From NCBI RefSeq assembly GCF_024586455.1, contig NC_065923.1, positions 50,910,264 through 50,974,263 on the forward strand: 64,000 nucleotides of DNA. Reading direction: 5' to 3'. Under the pieces are notes generated by a model. That model did no database searches. It was not told the origin of the DNA and was given only the letters and a program-made list of their open reading frames with translations. The DNA comes from Bactrocera neohumeralis (lineage: Eukaryota > Arthropoda > Insecta > Diptera > Tephritidae). This document shows, piece by piece, positions 22,860 through 35,200 of this stretch; within the stretch, counting starts at the first letter, position 1, and each line of letters starts with the position of its first letter. A program made the position numbers and the translations under genes.

Positions 22860-23520
22860 TCCAAAGCTCTTTGAATCTAGAACTCGGGCAGCTGAACCTT
22901 ATCCCCAAAGTGGGGCTTACGACCCCACATGTATTAAACCTTGTGGAGCTTGTTTGCTGAGAATTATGGGAGCAATGAAAACTACTTCAACAAAGGATTT
23001 GAAGATTATCCTTGACATCCAACCAATACACATTCAAGTGAGGTTTGAGACAATGCTTACTGCCAACCGGCTTGTGATTTTAGGTCACTGGAGCCAAGCT
23101 AGGCATCGCTATGGGCATGTTATAATGCTCGATTTATTAATGAACTCGAGTTAAGCTGGCAATGCGAACGAGTAAACACTCGTTTTCATTCCTCCGTAAA
23201 AAAAAAAGATTGGACCAATGGTTCCGTGACCGACAGTTCCAACCGCAAAATTTACATATTCACTGACGGATCAAAGGCTGAAGCAGCAACAGTTACGTGC
23301 TTTTTCTGTAGTAATCCATTCACGAGATTCGGCAAGGTAATTAAGACCATCCGTGTGGCCAATAAAAGTCGCATTGCGTTAGGTTATGTAAGAGGACAAT
23401 CAATAGACTTTTAGCCGGTAACTAACTTAATATGCTATGCGAATGCCCAGCCTTCAGCCGGTTGAAAAGGGACATGTGTCACGACTACCTATACTCTAAC
23501 TTAAGAGACATTGGACAAAC
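22860..23520 (+). mobile_element. Non-LTR fragment: RT C-terminus and RNase H start
   Basis: Frames read LRIMGAMKTTSTKDLKIILD and IHIQVRFETMLTANRLVILG, then IYIFTDGSKAEAATV, the first catalytic Asp motif (TDGSK) of RNase H. This order is that of an RNase-H-bearing LOA/I-type element. It is truncated and broken. Confidence 0.6.
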
Positions 23521-23693
23521 GCTCAAATAGTTCGTGGCCTTGATCGGAAACCACCCTGTGAGAGGACAATCCTTGTAGCGTTGGACTTGTCAAAAGCCTT
23601 TGACACAGTCAGTCACACAACGCTACTGCAGACATTGAAAAAACTACGCTCTTTTCATGACCGAAGGGTGGACCATGAACTAAGTATCTGAGC

Positions 23694-25279
23694 CAGAGAA
23701 CTTAAAACATAGAGAAGGTGCAAATTGAATTCTGTATGATGTTCGATTGGACGGCTAACAGAGCTCATAAGATTGAAGTAAGGAATTCACCATTCTCGCT
23801 GCTATTTAGCAGATATGAGCACGTTCAATGGCAGAAATATATGTAAAACGACTGAATTCTTGCGAGAATGAGTAAAGAGAAATGCTTTGAAGAAAAATAT
23901 ACAAACTCACACAAAGAATGTAAAAAAGCATTCTCTGAGTAACATATGCATGTGTTATATGAACCATTGTCACATAAGTAAAAAAAATGACGTCATGATA
24001 TTGTGTTATAAGAACCATTGTTTTCGAAAAATGGTAAAAATTTTATGTTATAAAATATAACAAAAAATAATTTTCTATAAATTATTATTTCAAAAATGAT
24101 ATTATTATAATGAGATGTTACGGCGTCTGTTTTTATGAAGATATGAATACATATCGCTTTTTGCGAGTCACGGAAAAATATTTTAGAAAATATTGGACAT
24201 TTGTTGCCACTGTCGTTTATGAATGAAATTGTGCCATCGTCGCGAAAAGACGCTGGTTGTAAAATTTACTACATTTGAGCTTCGCCAATTTGGCTGCCAT
24301 ATTGACTTGTGGTGCTTATGCTATTTAGGCAATTGTTGTTTTTGTAGAACAATGCTTCAATTTTTTGTTGGTGACATATTCACATGTGTACGCATATGTA
24401 TGTTTGTATGCTTATGCATTAGTTGTTCGGAAGTGTATACAAATATATGTACATATAAATATATATGAATGCATGAACATGCAAATTAATGCGCGCGCAT
24501 GTAATATACATATGTATGTATGTATTGATAAGTGATAAAATCATGATTTGAATTTCTGAATGCGCACATGCGTATACATACATATGTATGTATATGCAAT
24601 CATATGGGTAGATAATAAGATTAATATGATAGACGATATGTTTATATATTGTTGTGATAAATTCAATTTTTATTACTAATAAACATAATACAAAAATATT
24701 TATTAGTACAGTATATTATGTAAAAATCAAATAAAATTATTGAATATACAAGTCTAAATAGACTGTAAATAGTACTATGCATGCATTCATACAAAACTAT
24801 ACTCATATCATAATTATTACATGCCAATATGGAAATGCCGACGGCAAAACGCAAAAGCATACATACATATTTGCATACATTGCGAAAGCAAAAATTGAAG
24901 CATGGAAATATCACAACGCTGTTGTAGGGAGTATCATAAGGAGCATGCATACATACATATGTATATTTATGTCTCTTCATATTCATGAGTATGTGAGAGA
25001 GCTGTATTTGTACACATTTTTCGCTGTTAAAAATGGAATATCAAAGAACTTATTTTTCTTCGATATTCCCTGATTGCGCATATGTACATGCTATGGCATC
25101 ATAAGCCGTACGTATGTATATTATTTCTCTTCATATTCTCTGTTTGAGTATGTGGAGAACTGTTAAAAATGTTAACATTTCACATCGTGAATTTTGAAGT
25201 TGTGAGGTGAATTCCTTACTCCAATCTTATAAATTGTTCGACATCGAACCTGCACCTTCTCTATGTTTTAAGTTCTCTG
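23694..25279. mobile_element. Hobo-like hAT non-autonomous element (1586 bp)
   Basis: The ends are 29-base perfect inverted repeats (23694-23722 and 25251-25279) that begin CAGAGAACTT, as hobo and Hermes begin CAGAGAAC. A second inverted pair lies inside (23767-23791 and 25206-25230, one mismatch in 25). TCTGAGC flanks it on both sides (23687-23693, 25280-25286), close to the 8-base duplication of hAT elements. The interior is A+T-rich with ATACATATGTATG-type simple sequence and no transposase frame. Confidence 0.85.
24420..24620. repeat. A+T-rich simple sequence inside the hAT element
   Basis: Runs of ATACATATGTATGTATGT and similar alternating purine-pyrimidine sequence occur here, with a GCGCGCGCAT stretch at about 24490. 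Confidence 0.6.
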
Positions 25280-26006
25280 TCTGAGCGGCCGTCAATCATC
25301 CGTACTGTTTCAAGGAAGAAATTCGAAACTGAGAAATATTAAAAACTAGGGTTCCGTAGGGTGGTGTCCTCTTCCCGCTATTGATAAACTTCTACATTTC
25401 GAAACTCCCACAGCCACCAGAGGGAGTTTCAAAGGTAAACAGTTATCTCTCCGACCTTTCTCGCTTTTTCTCTGCACGGAAATCAATACTCTCCCCCACC
25501 AAATCCACAGCGACCATTTTTACAAACTAGAAGAAGGAGTACAGACTTGACCTTAATATTGCAGTCGATGGCAAGATTCCAACTGTCAATAATTCTAAGA
25601 TGTTAGGTGTAATTTTTGATAGTCTATGCTCCTTCACTCCCCATACGACCGCAAATATCGCCATGGGAAAAGGACAAAGAAACGTTGTTGGCAACTTACA
25701 AGGCAATTGGCAAGCCAGTTTTTAACTACAACATCCTAACGGGGGCTAGGTGCCCTCTAGAACAACAAACACAACATTTAAAGGAACAGTGTTGCTTTTC
25801 GAAATTATCATAGAAATGAAAACTGATCTGTCACACTGCTGAATTAACAGCACATTGCATGCAATATATGTTATACTAAAATATAATTTTGTATGCCATA
25901 TATTGTATTCCTTAATTAATTTGGAGTCTCCACTGGCAATACATACAGCATTACAGTTAGTATACCAATATCTGTTGCCTGTCGATATGCCGAGTTAGCG
26001 AATGTA

Positions 26007-26014
26007 TATCGATT
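26007..26014 (+). promoter_or_regulatory. DRE-like site upstream of ODR4
   Basis: TATCGATT differs in one base from the fly DRE core TATCGATA, which is common at housekeeping promoters. It sits 107 bases before the ODR4 start codon. One near match of eight bases is weak evidence. Confidence 0.22.
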
Positions 26015-26120
26015 ATATTGTCGACATTCTACCAGATTTAATTTCTAGGTTGTTTGTTGAATCTGACATTAGCTTTAGTTGTTGTTGATATTATTAATTG
26101 TGTACCACGTCTACATAATA

Positions 26121-26213
26121 ATGGCGTCTGTTTTGTTAAGTAAACTGGATGTTGGATATCTGGAAAAGTGCAGTGGCGACAGTGGTCTTAATTATGGCAT
26201 TATCATAGGCCAG
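26121..26213 (+). CDS. ODR4: ODR4 exon 1
   Basis: This exon is 31 codons from MASVLLSKLDVGYLEK to IIIGQ, phase 0, with a GTAAGT donor. ODR4 proteins begin with a similar short segment ending in a (I/L)IGQ-like strand. It is separated from exon 2 by a 5.2 kb intron full of retrotransposon pieces. Confidence 0.8.
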
Positions 26214-29200
26214 GTAAGTTCAACTTTATTTATGTTCATCTATTGAGCTGGCATTGGCTATTTGCTATTTAGTGAATAGTCGAAGTCGGTGACCCGGTGG
26301 CCTCTCGCGTTGGATATGTTAGTTTCGTATGACATCTGATAGGAGTTCTGCTGTATACTGTTCAATTGTTATTAATGCAGTGAGGCTAGATATTTTTCAG
26401 GACGCAATTTGTCAAAGCTGCACGGAGGATGGAGTCATGTGTAGAAGCTCACGCAAGTGAGAAAAAGTTTTCTGATCGCCATTCACTTGGGAGTGGTAGA
26501 AACGATTCTTTTACATATGGCTGAAGCAGCTCACGACTTCCAGCTTAAGAACATCCGTTTGAAGGCGAGCTAAAATGAGGAGGCGAAAAATGCCTCCACA
26601 GGGTTGTACGCTGGGTTTGGGACCCGCCACGTAAAAAACGCCCCCACTGAAAAGGAACGGAAGAGAAACCCTCTTTTAGATGACGACCATGGCAAACGAA
26701 ATAAGGATTCCGATTTGAGGACATGCACCTGGAATGTCCGGTTCCGCTGCCCAGCTGGTTGATGTCCTCGTGAAAATAAAGGCTGACATCACCGTTCCAA
26801 TCGTTGGGTATGCTTTCGTCTGAACTTATTTTACAAAGAAGCAGATCCATGCTCCCGATCAGTTCTTCGCCGCCGTGTTTGAGTAGCTCGGCCGGCAGTC
26901 CGGCCCCCGTCGCTTTGTTGTTCTTCAGTTGAGTAATTGCTATTCGAACTTCTTCATGGTCATCGATTGTGGAACCGGTTTCGACATCTGGTGTTATGCC
27001 TTCACTGCCGTTCAGCAGTCTGGAGAAGTGTTCCCTCCATAATTTTAGTATGCTCTGGTAATTGGTTACTAGATCACCTCTGGGGGTTCTACCAGAGTAT
27101 GCTCCGGTCTTAAAACCTTCTGTTAGTCGACGTAGAATTTTCGAGCATTACTCCTGTCGTCGAGATTGTCAAGTTCTTCATAATCGCCCATTTCAGCCTC
27201 TCTTTTTCTGGCTGAAAATGCGTCTCACATCCCTCTTCAACTCTCGGTATCTATCCAATTCCGTCGATCGTACCGTTGCGAGGTAGGCAGGCGGGTGCGA
27301 ATCTTGACTGCAAGTGGTCCGAATCGATATTAGGACCTCGGAGCGTACGCGCGTCTGAAACACTGGATACGTGTCATGCGTCTATCACAAAATGATCGAT
27401 CTGGTTGGTGGTTTTTCGATCCGGACACAGCCAGGTAGCTTGATGAATTTTTCTATGCAGGAATCTAGTACTACAGATAACCATATTTTGGGCGTCACAA
27501 AATAGTGGCAAATCGACCTTTATTTTATAGTAGTATTTTATAAAAAAATTCCATCCAGAATCCATCATTATTTTATTTTTCAGATGACCACAAGGGTAGA
27601 AATCATGGCGTCGAAGACAAAGCCTTTTTTCCCTCTCTACTTCAAAGGCGCATAACTCCATTAACATTTTTTAATTACTTTTGTGTACTCTTTAAAAAAA
27701 TAAATGATAAAAAAAATTATAGCAAAAATATCGAATATGTACTCTTTTTTTATCAATTGCTAAAACACCACTCGAAATTCAACCCTCTGAACAAGAATAT
27801 CCTCTTAAGGGGTTACAATTATTTTCTCATATAAAATATTTTATTATAATTTTTTATTGTTACAAACATACACTATTAACAAAGAAATTCTGAAATTAAA
27901 AAAAAAAAATATATATATATTTTAAAGGAGAGGTTAGGGTTTTTAGACGGGTTTTTCCTAAATATAATTTTTCAGAGTCTGTGTTCACTGTCATTTCAAA
28001 ACTACTGACCGATTCATTTCAAACTTTGTACACACTTTTAACATATAAAATACCGCCCCAAAGTTTAGTATTTTTTATCAAAGGTGTGAAAACCACAGAA
28101 TGTCGGAATTTTTGGTGGAAAATAACATTTTACACTTTAAATGAAAACAAAATTATCAGAGAAAAAAATTATTCAGCCTAGTAATGAACACGGCAAATTG
28201 TTTCTTTTTCTGCATGAAAAAATTACCCTATATTGTCAATAGTGTGCTCAATAATGTACAAAAGGCCCGAAAAAAATTGCTCAAACCATATTGAAGAACT
28301 AAATTCGCCAAAAAATTCGGCCTTTACGACGCCATTTCCAGTGACCGCTCGGAAAAAAGATATGCCCGAGTTGGTAGGATGACTCTTTACAGGATCGTCT
28401 AAGGTGAAAAAAATACGTGTTTTAGTTAAAACATTTACTTCGAACTTGGTCAAAGGAAAAAAAAATAAAAAATTTATATTTTTAACAAAAAAATTAAAAT
28501 TTCAGTGAAAATTTTGTGACATTCTTGAATTCTTCTTCCAAGTTTTTAAAAATTGTATCTCAAAGACTTGTGTAAAATTTCATAAAGATCGGTTGAGTAG
28601 TTCTCGAGAAATCTTGCCAACCGACTTAAAAGCACAGTTTCGAGAAAAACGCGTTTTAAGACGGCGCACTTAGCCAAGCTAGCCTCGAGCGCTTAAGTTC
28701 TCAAAGTCCATGTAATCTAATTCTAGCAGGTATTGTGCCGAAAATGTCGGTAAATGTGTGAGTTATTTTTATAAAATTGGTTGCAAGATTGTTTCTCGAA
28801 TTATTTCGACGGGTTTGTATCATTAGGAAAAGGAGTGTTAAGTGAGTTGCTTTGCAAATCACCTAGAAAATTTATTCCAACCCAATTGTCCAAAGAAAAA
28901 CTTTAAGTTGGCAACCTTGCCCAATACCGCTAACGAGTCGCTTGTGTCTATTAGGCCTTCTACTTCTGAAGTTACTAGAATCATAAAAGAGCAAAATCCG
29001 AAAAGGGCATCAGGACACGATAATATTACTCCAAAAATGATAATTGAGTTACCAAATATTGCTATAAAATTGCTCTCCTTGCTCTTTAATGCAATTCTTG
29101 GTTTCAGATACTATCCAATTTCGTGGAAAAAGTCGCAGATCATCATGATAGATAAACCTGGTAAAGACCTAACACAGCCATCTTCTTACAGACCAATAAG

Positions 29201-32200
29201 TCTCTTACCCTGTATTTCTAAAATATTTGAAAAAGTGTTACTATCACCAATTCGGTTTTCGTGCTACTGTAGAGCAAGTAAATAGAATTACGAACCAAAT
29301 CAGGAAAGCATTCGAGCACAGAGAGTACTGTTCAGCTATTTTTCTAGATGTAGCTCAGGCGTTCGTGAAGGCCTTTTATGGAAAATCAAAAAAGGTTACC
29401 TTACGAATTACATAAAACTTTGGAGTCATATTTAAGAAACAGGAAATTTACAGTTAAAGTAGCAGACTTCATATCAGAAAAACGAGTAATAAGTGCTGGT
29501 GTACCTCATGGTAGCGTGTTGGGCCCAATTCTGTACATAATATATACAGCAGACATTCCAACAACTACTAACGTATTGACATCCTCTTTCGCGGATGACA
29601 CAGCTCTAGTAAGCCGTAACAAATGCCCCATCAGAGCATCAAGAGTATTAGAGCAGCACTTAACTTTTGTCGAAGAATGGCTAGCCAATTGGCGTATAAA
29701 TATTAATGAGCAAAAATGCAGGCATTTTACACACTCGCTAAGAACAGAAACGTGTCTGACAGTTAAAATAAACAATGTTCTAGTACCCCAAGCGAATGAA
29801 GTAACTTATCTTGGGATTCACCTGGATCGAAGGCTCACGTGGCGAAAACATGTAGCAAGTAAAATAACTTACATGAAGTTAAGAGCAGCAAATTTGAATT
29901 GGCTTTTAAACAAAAATTCTAAACCTAGCCTTGACAATAAAGTCCCGTTATACAATGCAATCATAAAACCGATTTGGATGTATGGCATTCAGCTGTGCGG
30001 TACGACCTGTGCAACTAATATTGATATAATACAAAGGTTCCAATCTAAAATTCTTAGAACAATCACGGGTGCACCATGGTACATACGTAATGAAAATATT
30101 TATAAAGATCTTGATATTCCTAGGGTAAAGATGGAGATAGAGGACAGCAGAATGAGATATATTTATAAACTTCGCGAACATCCAAAACCATTGGCTAATG
30201 CCTTGGCAAATTGACCGGAGGGTCAACTCTGCATAATTCTGCCGCTACAATAACAACCTGGTGCAAGAAGTTGCGTTCCCTACTGCTTCAGCTGGGAAAT
30301 TTGATAGTAGTTCACAAATTCTACCAGCGGGAATGAATCGAGTGGTGGCAGAATTCTGCCGATACAACAATAACAAGAGAGCGGTGTCAACAGCGATCAC
30401 CTTTCGGAATTGACGTTCACCAGTGAATATCCGTAATGATGGGTGTTGCGGTGAAGGTGCTCTCAGTGAATTCTGTGAAGCCGACCCAGTTAGCTTTGTT
30501 AAACTTAACGTAGGTGCGGTTTCTCGAACGAGATTATTATAGGCAAGTGGTCTGATGCTAGAGTTAGCGGATGCCGCCAGGTTATGCGTTTTATCAGACC
30601 ACCACCAGAGTTTGTTATTTAAGGCGGGCTGCTACAGCTCCCCATAATTCTTCCGGGGTTTCCGAAAACAGGCACTTCATTACACACCGCACTTAGTTTT
30701 TTTTTGCCACTTCAGACACCGATGTCCAATATTTTTTGCTATTGTGGAGTAATCAGAAATTTTCATCTTTTAGAACATCTACTGCTTGCAGTTATTTCTC
30801 CTTTTGTATGTCTCGCTTTTTATTCATTTTCTATAAAAGGACATGAACTGTTGAATAAACATTGATTAGGCAGACTCAGTAATTAATAAATATTTTTTTA
30901 AATACGATCTTTCTTTACTCTTAAGATAATTCCCACACACATTAACGTTTATGTAGGAGTGACAAAAAACGATGACTGTAATAAATGTAAGCCTATAGTC
31001 CAAAAATTAAAAACATTGTTAGAAAATTAAAAATATTAGTAATTCGATAGCCAGGTATTGGTCTTAAATTGGCTCCAACTATTCCAGGCGTAACCTTTGG
31101 CGTTAATGCAGCAGGATCAGGAGGATACCGAGCAACCCTGTTACCTATCCAGGCAGGGTTAGATCCTCGAAATAACTTCCTCCATCCCCAATTTATCTAT
31201 AATCTATAATATAAGTTAATAAGATACCAAATTTGATAGTAATGCTATTGAAGACTAAATTCTAATCATATCCAGCGAGCTCCTTGAATATCCGAATTTG
31301 GTTGCTATTCTGACAACTAAGCAAATCTGCATTGATTTTCTCAACAATCCTTAATATTCATATGTTTTCTGTAATTTTATATTTATAGAATGTTAAATCG
31401 GAAAGTTTCTTAGTAGTTCATCTTGCAAAAAACTGTGAAGAGGACATGGAAATCTTGCTAAAAGCCAACGAGAATGAATTAGTACAAGGACCAACCTCCA
31501 TAGCCGAAATCAGCACCCAAGCTTTAGCTACGCAGTGGACTGCCGCCAGCAAAATGTGTCCTGGCTCATTTAATGTACAAGGTACGTAAGTAAAGGTCAT
31601 ATGTGATGCTTTTAACACTTGACTCTTAGTTGGGCTTTTTATTACACGCAAATAAACGGAAAGGCGATAATGTGATTACCCGTAGGTTAGTGTAGTGCCT
31701 TCATAAAGCTTCATTTATGGAAAGATAATCTATGACATCCTTTTCTATTCACGAGGCATTATGTTTTTTCGAAGTGAGGTGTTTTTCGCAGGCATAATTA
31801 TTTTTTTGCGTTATTAAAGCCCAATAAACCTGCAGGTGGGATGATGGTCCGTGATTCTTTCAAACGGGATTAAGCGAGCGGTGCCAGCTGCGATCTCCTT
31901 GTGAAATTTTCATTCGAAAACAATTTACATCCGTAGGAATGGATAGTGTGGTGAAGATGTTCTCGGTAAATTCTGTGAAGTTAACAAAGGTACAGTTGTC
32001 CTCAGAAATAAAAACAGGACGTTTCCCGATTCAAAGATTACGAACCACACCGAGCGATGGTAGTACCATGCGTGTATCTGTCCCGGAAAGATATGCCCTG
32101 ATATTCTAGGGTAGTATCCTGTGGTCGATCTCGCCGTCGATAAGTTAAGTTATTTGTGCAGTATGAAGAGTAGGCCTCCATCATTATCTCGCTTGATCCG

Positions 32201-35200
32201 ACTGGGAGTCATGTTGCCTAGTTGAGCTCCTTTGTTGATTACTCCATATATCGTTGACTGAAAGAAGAAAATCAACATATTCGCATAACCAAAAATGTAT
32301 GACACATAAACAAAGTCACTAATGTGGAAACGCAGCTTCTCTTTCAAATGTCTATGATAGGTATACCACGTTTGGATATATCAAAATTATTCACCAGTAA
32401 GTAACTGCTGGAGCAATCGGTTGTCAAATAGCGGGAAGTTAGTTGCGCGCCTTATGGTGCACTTTAAGTAAACAAGTTTAAAAGTTCTGTGTACTCCTAT
32501 GCCTTAATATTTATTTGTATTCTTAAGAAGGACTTTATAGTCTATAATTATATTTTAATCATTACAAACTATGTTCATGACAGTAATACGTATATTTGTA
32601 TCATACTTTTTGACAAAACAATGTTTTAAATGATTTATTTCTTGTGTTCTTATTTTAAAGGCGTTTTTGTTACCAGTGAGAAGCAGAACTTTGATGATGA
32701 AAATACAAATATTGCTGCAAAGAAAATGTTGCACGAGTTGCACAAGTATGAAAGCCTTCTATCGTAAAGATATGAACAAATTAAATATTTTTATTACAGT
32801 ATACTTTTTCAGGGTAATGTTTTCTGTGCCTCAGTTGATGAAGAGAATCCAGCTTTGATATTTCTGGCATATTCAGCAGCAAGCAAAAAAGCAATTTGTC
32901 AAGCTTATACGAATGATATGACGTAAGTATAATAAGCAAGGTTTATTTTTTTTTTTATTTTTTACACTCGCAACATGTTCCTGTAGAATACAATAGCTTT
33001 GTTCACCCAACGGTTGTCGATATGAATTTTGGTAATGGGATTCCTTGTAGTAAAAGGCACATTTGGGCTGAAAATGTATAAAAAGTGGGCATGGCCCCGG
33101 CCTCTAGCCGGTTTAAACTACATACATATCTCAACACCTTTGTGGTTATATCAACCAAATCTTTTCGGTACTTCGACAAAGGGGAAATTGGTGACCGGGT
33201 GTGAATACTATCGATCTTTTTTTCTGGTTTTTAAATTATATAATTCTTTTGAGTATCACGGATTTTTACTTTTACTTAAACCAACCTATGCATTTACATG
33301 CAATAGCAAATTTAAAAAAATATAAATAATCGGTTGTATAGGAGATATACATATGTTATAGTTGTACGATCTGATCATTTGTCGGAAGATCAACTGAATA
33401 TCAAAATGCACCTATGTACGTATTAAATTTTATTCGGCTGTCTCAAAAACTGACGAGAAAATTTTTATAACCGTTAACAAACCTTGCCTCAAAAATCGCT
33501 TACTCGAAACCGGTTTTAAATAGATAGATAGAAAAATAAATGAGGTTTGCACCGACACCAAAGGTCTATTGTGCCCTCTCCTAAGTCACAACGACTCACT
33601 TACACCAGCATATTGATGAATTCCAACAGACTGCTAGGTGCTATTGATCTCTATTTGAAAGCATGGATTCAAGGGCCTTTATACTACGTCTATAAACTGC
33701 AGTGCAGTCTTTTAACAGGTGTTCTGGAGTTTCAGGCTCCCTGTCGCAGAACCGGCAATTTGCGCAAAAAGCTAGGTCCATGTTGTATAAGTGCTTCTTC
33801 AGCTTACAGTGGTCAGTGTAGAATGCGACAAGTAGCCTGAATTTGTCTCTAGGAAAATTGGTTGGCTCCTTTATGGTATAATTACCCACCGCGATTAAGG
33901 GTTCCGACCCTACTGGCTCATCAGCCAGTTCATCCTCGGCTATACCTTTTTGACCGCGCATCCAGATGAGATGCACTTTGTTACAGTCCGCTAGGCCGCT
34001 TAGCCGTTCTCTACACTCTTGCGGCAGTAGCGATCTCATAGGCAGATATTGCCTTGTCGCTAAGTATAGTTATACGTTCCTTGCGATTGGATTGGCGTTT
34101 TAGGTTTATATCCATGCAGCAACTTATGCCAAAGGCCTCTATTTGGAAAATGCTCTGAAAACTTCGCAAAGGCATAGTTCTCACTGACTGCAAGTGTAAA
34201 GTAACCAGCGGTAAAACATAAAAAAAAGATATAAACCCATATTTTTATGCTTATGTACTTATGTACTTTATTGATGTTCTTGGCGTATTTTTACTTGGAA
34301 ATTAATTATTATTGTTTCTCTATTTTGCAGGGGCGGCTCGTTTGCATCCATGAATTGTCAGTTCATAGATAAATCTATAGACTGGCATACTTTTGAATGT
34401 TGCTATGAATTGGATGAAATATTTCCAATATTTGATGATTCCCAGAGGATTAATATAGAGAATCAATTTCAACGTGCTTTGTTAGCAATGAAACGAAGTT
34501 TATCCGAAAGTGAAATGTTTATAGAAAACATTTGGGTGGATGAATCCTTATCTCTGGATGGGTTCGCAGCAAACAATCGAAAGAAAGTCGGGAATGAAAA
34601 CTACAAAGCAACTATATTTTTACCAGTAAAATGTCATCAATATAATGAGCACTCGGTTAAAGTACGGAAATTCAATGGAACAATTAGACTTTCTGGCATT
34701 ATTTTTTCCAGAATTTGGTGCAGCAATAAAAACACGTTGGGTGATGTTAAGCGATATGTACAGAATGATATATTACGTTCATTAGCGGCCAGAATTCAAG
34801 TTTATTGTGACGGATTAACCGATCCTCATGTTAGTAATGACTCCGTATTTATAAGTGAACCTCCGCGACGTGTTTTCTTTAACTTATTCGCTGATGGAAC
34901 AATCAATCCAATACAATTCTCAGAATATATATTTCGTGGAGAAGCGCCAACAGTAGCTGTGGCCCAAGCTAAACAAGTTCTCGATTTAGATATTAGTTTA
35001 GAAAATATTGTTGCAGACTTAGAGGGCTTGCCCGATGATGAAATATTTAGTGATATCTCGTTAAGTAATGTACAAAAGAATTCTACGCAACCGATGGTTA
35101 ACACAGAAAAATACTTAACACGTTCCATGTACATATTAGGTATAACCATCTCTCTGTTAGTGCTCTTATGTTCTATTTGGTTGCATTATTTCTTTCCTTA

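Larger units (their letters stand above)
23525..25800 (+). mobile_element. Jockey-type RT, split by a nested hAT element
   Basis: Left part 23525-23693 reads ILVALDLSKAFDTVSHTTLL, the RT palm motif of a Jockey-clade element. Right part 25280-25800 continues with the GRQS region, a decayed SPLLFN zone and NNSKMLGVIFDSLCSFTPH. The two halves are contiguous once 23694-25279 and one copy of a 7-base repeat are removed. Both halves are frameshifted. Confidence 0.72.

Noticed and set aside
24663..25073. Open frames on both strands at 24.7-25.1 kb as genes
   Set aside because: They are low-complexity, Tyr/Ile/His-rich readings of ATACATATG-type sequence inside the hAT element.
32813..32922. ODR4 exon 4 starting at the TTTCAG acceptor (32813)
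   Set aside because: From the donor at 32745 it would shift the frame and hit a stop; the upstream acceptor at 32799 keeps the frame.
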